A stretch of DNA of 40,301 bases from Chthoniobacterales bacterium. Lineage in GTDB: Bacteria > Verrucomicrobiota > Verrucomicrobiia > Chthoniobacterales > UBA10450. The notes beneath the pieces were generated by a model, which saw only the letters and a program-made list of their open reading frames with translations, searched no databases and had not been told where the DNA came from. Made by a program: the position numbers and the translations under genes. The first letter of the stretch is position 1. Every line of letters starts with the position of its first letter. Of this stretch, positions 8,231 through 16,660 are shown piece by piece. The stretch covers positions 219-40,519 of the forward strand of contig QHBM01000139.1 of NCBI GenBank assembly GCA_003244145.1. The letters are read 5' to 3'.

Positions 8231-8424
8231 ACGCGAATGCGGAGAGCCTTCAGGACATCACGGAGCGGTTCATGCGGCTAGTGCCGTCGCGCTTCCAGCG
8301 CGAGCGTATCGGTGAGGTCCTCCGCCATCTCCGCATCAGTCACGAGCTTCTGTAGGACGGCTTCCCGCTCTTTGCGCTTCAACGCAGTCACAAAAATTTC
8401 AGCGGTCGCTTCCGTCGCGCTCAT
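8227..8424 (-). pseudogene. RelB-like antitoxin with internal nonsense codon
   Basis: From the ATG at 8424 the frame reads SATEATAEIFVTALKRKE and LTDTLALEARRH, then hits TAG at 8280-8278, and continues in the same frame as PHEPLRDVLKALRIRV to a TGA at 8229-8227. The whole would be a 65-residue antitoxin of the small helical type that precedes RelE-like toxins; a GAG-to-TAG change would explain the break. The second stop overlaps the toxin GTG, as in active TA operons. The family call is by pattern only. Confidence 0.7.
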
Positions 8425-8446
8425 GATCTCGATTCTCGCGGAAGTC

Positions 8447-8601
8447 TCACTTCGTCACAACCTGGAATGCAATTTGGCGATTCGTCACCTTCCCGGCGCT
8501 GCCTCGCCGTACCGGGTTGTGCCGGTGACCTTCGCATTCGTGAACACGGAGACGTAGAAATTCACCGCCTCCTCCGCCTGATCGTCGAACCACAAAAATG
8601 G
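8447..8601 (-). pseudogene. Truncated, frameshifted PhnB-like VOC fragment
   Basis: The minus strand encodes PFLWFDDQAEEAVNFYVSVF and then TNAKVTGTTRYGEAAPG, the unmistakable N-terminal part of PhnB/3-demethylubiquinone methyltransferase-like VOC proteins. The frame then shifts, and KVTNRQIAFQVV carries the next strand before a stop at 8449-8447. Both the start codon and the C-terminal half are missing. The homology stops at a GC-rich hairpin at 8605-8620, which may mark the breakpoint. Confidence 0.72.
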
Positions 8602-8604
8602 AGG

Positions 8605-8678
8605 CGACCCGCACGGGTCGTTTCACCATCCATCCGGGTTTTCGCGTCTTGCCGTGCGGCTGCGGCACCGCAGGCAAG
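8605..8678. repeat. Two GC-rich hairpins upstream of the TIR gene
   Basis: CGACCCG/CGGGTCG forms a tight hairpin at 8605-8620, followed by TTTC. A second, CTTGCC-G-TGCGG with CCGCA-GGCAAG and one bulged base, spans 8648-8678. They may be REP-type palindromes or terminators shielding the TIR gene from read-through. The rest of 8602-8750 holds no gene or convincing promoter. Confidence 0.5.
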
Positions 8679-8750
8679 CGGCAACTTTATCTCTTGCGCT
8701 AATAAGGGAAATCCCGTGATCATAAAGCCGTTCGGCAATCGCTATACATT

Positions 8751-10541
8751 GTGACCGCACGCCCCAGAGTTTTTGTTAGTGGCGCAAGAGATGATCTCGA
8801 AAGTTATCGCGAATTACTCGACGTTCTTCTGTCGGAGACTGGCTGCGTTGCGGTTTGGCACGATCCTCTTCATCAGGAGAGCGACACCGTTCGCAAGCTC
8901 ACAAAGGATACGATTTCTTCCTGCGACGCGGTCCTTCACCTAGTCGGTCGGTGTTTTGGGGCGCACCCAAACGACCAGCTTCTTGATAAAGATCCCCGAT
9001 CGTACAGCCAACGTGAGTACGACATCGCGCGCGAACTCAAGCGACCACTCGCGGTATTGCTTTGCGCCGATGACTTCCCATACGATGATCGGAGACCTGA
9101 AGTTGAGGGCCTTCGCATTCTCCAACAAGGACACCGGAGCGCAGTCGCATCATCCGATGAAGCGCTCTGCCTAACGATAAAGGACAAGCAAGAACTTGCA
9201 TCACGGGTTCGTGACCTTTGCATAGAATTGCAGGCATACTTAGAGATCGGCGGTTCCATTTTCCCCCCTGAGTCCGAGGGAAAAGATCCGAAGACGCCGA
9301 GTGAATCATCGGAAGATGTTGGTGTCAGCATTCGCGAGGAAGCTCCGAGGCGGCGCCTCGGCGGTCCGCCTGAGCCACCTGTTAGAGAGGTGCAAACTTC
9401 GGTCGAAAATATTCAATTCACAGCTTACCGCCCCAAAGTAATTCAACCCAGCAAATGGACTAAGATGCTGGTGTTTGCGCATCTCGACGAGCGACCAGAT
9501 TGGCTGGATCAAGACGAGCGCGATCCAATCGAAGAAATGGCCGCACAAGCTGCTCAAATTCTTGGCCTAACGATAGAGGATTATCGTCATACTACCGAGG
9601 ATAGCGGCTCTCCCATTCCACAGGAGGGTGAAATCACATTCGTCCCGACGGTGCCCGGAATCGAGTTCAATCCAACCAGGCGCTCATTTCTCTGGAAAGA
9701 CGGCGTGAGCCTTCATTATGAGACTTTTGATCTCCGAGGTAGCAATGAGATCGAGGGTCAAACGGTCCGGGGTGTCCTGATTATTTTTTCAGGTCATCTA
9801 ATCTTGGCTGAAATAAACATTTCCATTCGAGTTTCCAAACAGGTGGACCAACTTGGCCCGGCCGCGCGTGAACGAAGCTCCGCCCAATCTTTTCGACGTA
9901 TTTTCGCCTCGTACTCGCACCGGGATGCGGAGATTGTAGAAGCGACAGAGCGCCACGCCCGCGCTCTTGGCGATGAATATCTCCTTGACTGGATGCATCT
10001 TCGAAGCGGTGAAATCTGGAGTGATCGACTACGAGAAATGGTTAGCGGCGCCGATATCTTTCAGCTCTTTTGGTCTCGGAATTCTGCTAACAGCAAATTT
10101 GTCGAACAGGAGTGGCGCTTTGCGCTTGGTCTGAATCGGCCCTGGTTTGTGAGGCCGATCTATTGGCAGGACCCAATGCCGTCGCCGCCCGAAGAGCTTA
10201 GATCAATTCACTTTCATCGTCTCGTCGGTTCTAATTCCTTCGACTCCGCCAAATCCCTCAGTGCCGCAATGCCAAAGGTTGCGGAGACATCCACTCCTGA
10301 ATCCCCACAGGTGGCGGCTGAAGTATTACGTTCGCAACCACTTTTCATGCCGAGTACTAGCTCCAGGAGTTTTATGCCTAGCACTGGTCCCAAACGAAAT
10401 GTTTTGCCTCCAGTGTCCAGAACACTAAGACAACACTCGCGAAGTCGTTCCAAATTGCGAACGGCACCGATGGGTAGGATCCTGCTCGCGCTTCTTGTCT
10501 TACTCGCATTGATTGTTTTTATCGTCTTAATCAGAAAATAA
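8751..10541 (+). CDS. DUF4062-TIR domain protein with C-terminal transmembrane anchor
   Basis: 596 residues from a GTG. Residues 5-165 look like DUF4062 (RVFVSGARDDLESYRELL, SCDAVLHLVGRCFGAHP, REYDIARELKRPLAVLLC). Residues 170-215 are a disordered linker, and residues 219-362 are beta-rich with an insert of charged helix. Residues 381-492 are a TIR domain: RRIFASYSHRDAEIV, LLDWMHLRSGEIW, ADIFQLFWSRNSANSKF and VEQEWRFALG, where Glu454 sits at the position of the NADase catalytic Glu of SARM1. A Ser/Pro-rich linker then leads to one hydrophobic helix at about 575-594, suggesting a tail anchor. Bacterial TIR proteins often hydrolyse NAD or make signal nucleotides in phage defence, so a defence role is plausible but inferred. 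The stretch is less GC-rich than the flanking housekeeping genes. Confidence 0.85.
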   Translation: MTARPRVFVSGARDDLESYRELLDVLLSETGCVAVWHDPLHQESDTVRKLTKDTISSCDAVLHLVGRCFGAHPNDQLLDKDPRSYSQREYDIARELKRPLAVLLCADDFPYDDRRPEVEGLRILQQGHRSAVASSDEALCLTIKDKQELASRVRDLCIELQAYLEIGGSIFPPESEGKDPKTPSESSEDVGVSIREEAPRRRLGGPPEPPVREVQTSVENIQFTAYRPKVIQPSKWTKMLVFAHLDERPDWLDQDERDPIEEMAAQAAQILGLTIEDYRHTTEDSGSPIPQEGEITFVPTVPGIEFNPTRRSFLWKDGVSLHYETFDLRGSNEIEGQTVRGVLIIFSGHLILAEINISIRVSKQVDQLGPAARERSSAQSFRRIFASYSHRDAEIVEATERHARALGDEYLLDWMHLRSGEIWSDRLREMVSGADIFQLFWSRNSANSKFVEQEWRFALGLNRPWFVRPIYWQDPMPSPPEELRSIHFHRLVGSNSFDSAKSLSAAMPKVAETSTPESPQVAAEVLRSQPLFMPSTSSRSFMPSTGPKRNVLPPVSRTLRQHSRSRSKLRTAPMGRILLALLVLLALIVFIVLIRK

Positions 10542-10656
10542 GGCGCCGCGGCGCCACCGTCATCCCGCAGTGGAAAAGAGCGATGATCACCGACTGACCG
10601 CTTTTTGTATTTCAGATGACATATAGCAATCGTGATTTTGTGTTACTGTGGTTTCC

Positions 10657-10905
10657 ATGAAAAAAGATTCGGAATTTCGCCGGGGTGCGAATCATGGCGC
10701 ACAGTGGTTTCAAGATGTCGTTTGTGCGATGGCCCAAGGAGGAACGCAGCCGGATGCAATCGCAGAACGATTGAGCACTCTCGGGCAGGTGTTACTGGAT
10801 TGGCGGGAAGATCAGGCAATTAACAACCTTCCTCCTGGCAACCCTTGGGAATGGAGGTCGGAAGATTTGGAAAGTTACATCGCGCGGCGACGTGATCAGT
10901 GGTGA
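10657..10905 (+). CDS. Small hypothetical protein downstream of the TIR gene
   Basis: 82 residues from the ATG at 10657; a GTG at 10648 is an alternative. Soluble, mixed charge and helical in appearance, with NHGAQWFQDVVCAMAQGG and a C-terminal Trp-rich piece (PWEWRSEDL). No family recognised. It follows the TIR gene by 115 bp on the same strand, so it could be co-transcribed or have its own promoter. A link to the TIR protein is only positional. Confidence 0.55.
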   Translation: MKKDSEFRRGANHGAQWFQDVVCAMAQGGTQPDAIAERLSTLGQVLLDWREDQAINNLPPGNPWEWRSEDLESYIARRRDQW

Positions 10906-11022
10906 CTGACGTACGAGCTCCAACCGCCAAGGATTTATACGAGCACATTGCTAACTTGTTTCGCAGCTGGGCCATTCTTATTCCTTGCTAGTTGTGTCGG
11001 ATTCTGTGAAGCCTAATTGGGT

Positions 11023-11319
11023 ATGAGAAAAATGCATATTTCCCTGATACTGTGTGCGCTGTTTTTCGTCGGGTGCACAACGTTTGCCTCGAAAATCAAT
11101 GCTGTCCGGATCGGAATGTCTAAGGCTGAAGTCTTGGCAGTTATGGGGCCGCCCTCTTCTATTACGGCTGACACGACGGCGGAATACCTTAATTATAGTC
11201 TCTTAGAAAAATATACCGCCATCGCTCATTATACGCCTTACGAGATTAAGTTGGTAAACGGTAAGGTCGTGTCCTACGGACGTGCAAGTGCAGCGACTAC
11301 TGAACGCGCTGAGCGCTAG
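11023..11319 (+). CDS. BamE/SmpA-like small lipoprotein
   Basis: 98 residues. The N-terminus MRKMHISLILCALFFVGC is a lipoprotein signal peptide with lipobox FVGC (Cys18). The following INAVRIGMSKAEVLAVMG is the characteristic helix of the SmpA/OmlA (BamE) fold, and the end is a pair of strands (YEIKLVNGKVVSYG). True BamE belongs to the outer-membrane barrel assembly machine; many small paralogues of unknown role share the fold, and this is more likely one of those. The start at the ATG at 11023 is chosen over the TTG at 11017. Confidence 0.72.
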   Translation: MRKMHISLILCALFFVGCTTFASKINAVRIGMSKAEVLAVMGPPSSITADTTAEYLNYSLLEKYTAIAHYTPYEIKLVNGKVVSYGRASAATTERAER

Positions 11320-11354
11320 CCGCTTTGTTCGAGCGATTCGTGCGCGGCACTCAT

Positions 11355-11663
11355 ATGAAAACTATCTACTTTCAGTGCGTTTCTATTTTGCTCGCCTGCG
11401 TATTTTCCGGATGCCAGAGCACAGGAGTGATACAAACCGGGCCGAACACGTATATGATTTCAAAGAGCAGCGCAGCTGGCGCGTTTGCCAACACGTCCCA
11501 ACTGAAGATTGAAGTCATCCGCGAGGCCAATGCGTTTGCGGCAAGCAAAGGGAAGATTGCCGTCCGGATTTCATCGGAGGACAATCGACCGGCGCACGGG
11601 TTGCCATCGTTCGAATACAATTTCCGACTCGCTGATAAAGATGAGCTTTCGAAGCAACAGTGA
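11355..11663 (+). CDS. Small lipoprotein of unknown function
   Basis: 102 residues from the ATG at 11355, chosen because it begins the signal peptide MKTIYFQCVSILLACVFSGC with lipobox FSGC. The mature part has GPNTYMISKSSAAGAF and LKIEVIREANAFAASKGK, a pattern seen in a widespread group of short proteobacterial lipoproteins of unknown role. It follows the BamE-like lipoprotein by 35 bp, so the two are probably co-transcribed. It converges on the next gene with only 3 bp between stop codons. Confidence 0.65.
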   Translation: MKTIYFQCVSILLACVFSGCQSTGVIQTGPNTYMISKSSAAGAFANTSQLKIEVIREANAFAASKGKIAVRISSEDNRPAHGLPSFEYNFRLADKDELSKQQ

Positions 11664-11666
11664 CCC

Positions 11667-12248
11667 CTAAGGCGGCTGAGCAACCTCGGAGTAGCGGCAT
11701 TTGGCGACGTTATCTTTCACGTTTCCTATCTCTTTGAATGCATCGTATGCGTGCAAGCACGCAGCGCCGAAGCAACACAATGCCGCTATGCTGCACGCGA
11801 TCGCGACGCCGTTGGTGATTCGAATCCCGCCGCGCCACCGTTTTTCCTTCCGGCCAGCTGTAGATTTGGCTGCGTCCGACTCAGCCTGTAACTTCTTGAA
11901 TTCGTGGCCTAGCGCCGCGGAAATGCACACTTGACCGAAATATGTCATACCTGAGGCGCAAACGGCCAGAAATGTGCCTACCACAAAAAGAGCCAGCGGA
12001 AAACGCAGTGAGATCACCGCCGGCTGTTCTCCCGCACTTGACGCGAGGTGTCCTATTAATGCCAGCATCGCTACAGCAGCGCCGCCGTTAAGCAAGGTAA
12101 TCGCTTTGATTGCGTCTGAACCGGCCTTATTTCCAGCTTTTGCCGCTTCGATGGAACGCTGAGTGTTTGCCTCGTACTGTGCGAGGGCGGTTTGGTGATT
12201 TGCCTCGGCTGCCTGCATTGCCAAGCCGAGAGCATCGTCGCCGGTCAT
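11667..12248 (-). CDS. Hypothetical multi-pass membrane protein
   Basis: 193 residues. An N-terminal soluble helix of about 45 residues rich in Ala/Gln/Glu is followed by hydrophobic segments near residues 51-71 (LLNGGAAVAMLALIGHL), 81-105 and 148-170, with a basic loop (GRKEKRWRGG) between the last two. No enzyme motif or named family recognised. It ends the accessory-looking block and is divergent from clpB. Cargo status is inferred only from location. Confidence 0.6.
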   Translation of the reverse strand: MTGDDALGLAMQAAEANHQTALAQYEANTQRSIEAAKAGNKAGSDAIKAITLLNGGAAVAMLALIGHLASSAGEQPAVISLRFPLALFVVGTFLAVCASGMTYFGQVCISAALGHEFKKLQAESDAAKSTAGRKEKRWRGGIRITNGVAIACSIAALCCFGAACLHAYDAFKEIGNVKDNVAKCRYSEVAQPP

Positions 12249-12493
12249 CTATCCCATGACAACCGTTTGAACACGACCTGTCAACGCGCAGCTTTGATTG
12301 CCTATCGAGCGGCAAGTTTCGATGACCTACGACTTTCACCGAAAGCCTCACGCTGGTGTTGGTCGCAGCACCAACACTTCACACCTTATATGACATATAT
12401 CGGCGTGACGAGATTCCCGCGAAGTTTGGAGTGCCGAAGCGTCGATGGACCTCCTTCCGGTTGCCGACCAGCGTGCGAACATTACGTTGAGAA
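12249..12493. other. Intergenic region before clpB with an AT palindrome
   Basis: No supported gene. A 13-base odd palindrome, TATATG-A-CATATA, lies at 12387-12399, about 95 bases before the clpB start, and is the most AT-rich spot nearby. It could be part of a promoter or operator. No CIRCE (HrcA) inverted repeat was seen. Confidence 0.3.
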
Positions 12494-15070
<2,577 letters not shown>

Positions 15071-15104
15071 ACGACACTCGGGGCTTCCTGTCTTACCTTC
15101 CACT

Positions 15105-15434
15105 ATGACCAAACTCACAGGACTAGCTTTGATAGCAGCGGCTGCTTTTGCCGTGACTTCCGCCCAGGCCGGAGACAAGGACGGCGGTTGCTGCGCGACC
15201 CACGCGAAGAACGACAGCAAGATGGATTGCTCGCAAACCTACGCGAAGCTCAATCTCTCGGCGGACCAGAAAACCAAGATGGATACGCTCGTGACCAAAT
15301 GTAACAAGGACGGCTGCACCAAGGAGAGCATGGAGGCGTTCATGAAATCCGCGGAAGGCATCCTTTCGCAGGAGCAAATGGCGACCTTAAAGGCCGAGTG
15401 CACGAAGATGCACGACAAAGGCGCGAAGGCGTAA
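15105..15434 (+). CDS. Small exported Cys-rich protein
   Basis: 109 residues with a signal peptide (about 1-22, ending TSAQA). The mature part has six cysteines: a CC pair, then C in DCSQTY, KCNKDGC and AECTKM. It contains helix-like EF-hand-sized segments rich in Lys and Met (LNLSADQKTKMDTLV, ILSQEQMATLKAEC) reminiscent of small periplasmic helical proteins of the Spy/CpxP type, but no LTxxQ pair is clear. Metal binding or disulfide bonding is possible. It follows clpB by 34 bp and is followed by a terminator. Confidence 0.6.
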   Translation: MTKLTGLALIAAAAFAVTSAQAGDKDGGCCATHAKNDSKMDCSQTYAKLNLSADQKTKMDTLVTKCNKDGCTKESMEAFMKSAEGILSQEQMATLKAECTKMHDKGAKA

Positions 15435-15457
15435 CCCCGAGGCATCTAAAAATTTGA

Positions 15458-15490
15458 ACGGCGATCCGGCGAAAGTCGGGTCGCTGTTTT
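15458..15490. terminator. Bidirectional intrinsic terminator
   Basis: A 13-bp stem (15458-15470 with 15475-15487, three G-T pairs) closed by a GAAA loop, with a T run on the plus side and an AAATTTTT tract on the minus side. It lies between the converging Cys-rich protein gene and the nuclease gene, whose stop codon overlaps it. Confidence 0.75.
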
Positions 15491-16604
15491 ATTTAGCGAG
15501 CGCTTTCTTGAGAACGTCCGCCAATCGCCAACCGGCTTTCGGTAACTCTTCGCGGACGATGTGCGCAGACCAATCATAATACGAGACGCCGTCGGTAGAT
15601 TTCTTTTCGTCGAGGATTCCAGCCGCGACCACCGCTCCGTCATCCAGCGTCTTCGGCGCGACATCCTTGAACTGAAGCCGCTCGTGCGCTTCCCGCGCGA
15701 CCGGCAGGATCTCATCCGCCCAGGCTTCGGCGTATTTCTTCAGGGGAACATCGGCCGGAAGCTGCCAGTTCTTCGGTTCGTGGGTGAGAAATTCGCGCAC
15801 CAAATCCTTCTTGGCCGCTTCGATCTCGGCGTGCTTCTCCTCCTTCGAAATCGTCTCCGGCATCGGCGGCAGATTCGCCATCACGGTTTCGCTGTCCCAA
15901 AAGCCATGAAATTTTGAGTGACGCGCGAGCTCGCTCCCGCCGCTGGTGAGATTCAAGGTCAACGTGTTCCCGCCCTGGTCCTCCAGGCTGCCCTGCGTCT
16001 TGCCGGGATTTACCGGGTGACCTTCTTTGTCGAAAAATTCCGCGCCGACATGGAGCGGCTGATGGATGTCGCCGACGAAATGCGCGAGCAGGATCACCGC
16101 GATCGGTTTGGTGATCTTGCGCGGATTATCCTCCTGCACGTCGCCGGTTAGGACGCCGATGCAGTAGGGGATCATCTGCACGATGTCCCATTTCGAGCGG
16201 CCCGCTTTTCCGTCGCCGTATTTTTCTCCGCCAACCAAGGGCACATCCGTGTAGTGAAACCAGTGGTGTGACGGCGTGGTGGAATTCAAATCCTTCGTTG
16301 GCGGATTGGCGTGCCAGTAATCGCGCAGTTGGGCGTCGATCCGCGGGTGCGCGGAATAATGAAACGCGGATGGATCGTCGGGGCCGTTCTTGTCCCAGCC
16401 CCTGATTTCGTCAGGAATCGTCGCAGCTTTCTCCAAGGTGATCCCGTCCAGGAGCGCGGCGACCTTTTCACCGGCGGGCGTGTGCGCCAGCTTTTCGTCT
16501 GCGATCGCGCCGATGATCTCGTGGCCGACCGGCCCGTAGGCGCTGGCGTTTTGGAGAATAAAAACGCAGGAAATCGCAATAGCGAGTTTAAGATAAGAAG
16601 TCAT
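15489..16604 (-). CDS. S1/P1-type zinc-dependent nuclease
   Basis: 371 residues, exported, with a signal peptide of about 22 residues. S1/P1 nucleases cut single-stranded nucleic acids using three zinc ions. Ligand motifs are visible: YGPVGHEIIGAIA at the mature N-terminus, HHWFHYTDVP, LLAHFVGDIHQPLHVG and DQGGNTLTL. In known enzymes the mature chain starts with Trp, whose backbone and amino group hold a zinc; here Tyr23 takes that place. It converges on the Cys-rich gene across a terminator. Related proteins include bacterial phospholipase C, so substrate preference is not certain. Confidence 0.88.
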   Translation of the reverse strand: MTSYLKLAIAISCVFILQNASAYGPVGHEIIGAIADEKLAHTPAGEKVAALLDGITLEKAATIPDEIRGWDKNGPDDPSAFHYSAHPRIDAQLRDYWHANPPTKDLNSTTPSHHWFHYTDVPLVGGEKYGDGKAGRSKWDIVQMIPYCIGVLTGDVQEDNPRKITKPIAVILLAHFVGDIHQPLHVGAEFFDKEGHPVNPGKTQGSLEDQGGNTLTLNLTSGGSELARHSKFHGFWDSETVMANLPPMPETISKEEKHAEIEAAKKDLVREFLTHEPKNWQLPADVPLKKYAEAWADEILPVAREAHERLQFKDVAPKTLDDGAVVAAGILDEKKSTDGVSYYDWSAHIVREELPKAGWRLADVLKKALAK

Positions 16605-16660
16605 GTAAACCTTTAATTGCTAGCGTGTAGACGCGTTCAGAGATGCAGCTGCGTGGCGCT

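Noticed and set aside
12249-12493. CIRCE operator or heat-shock promoter before clpB
   Set aside because: No TTAGCACTC-N9-GAGTGCTAA repeat found; only an AT palindrome, which is not specific.
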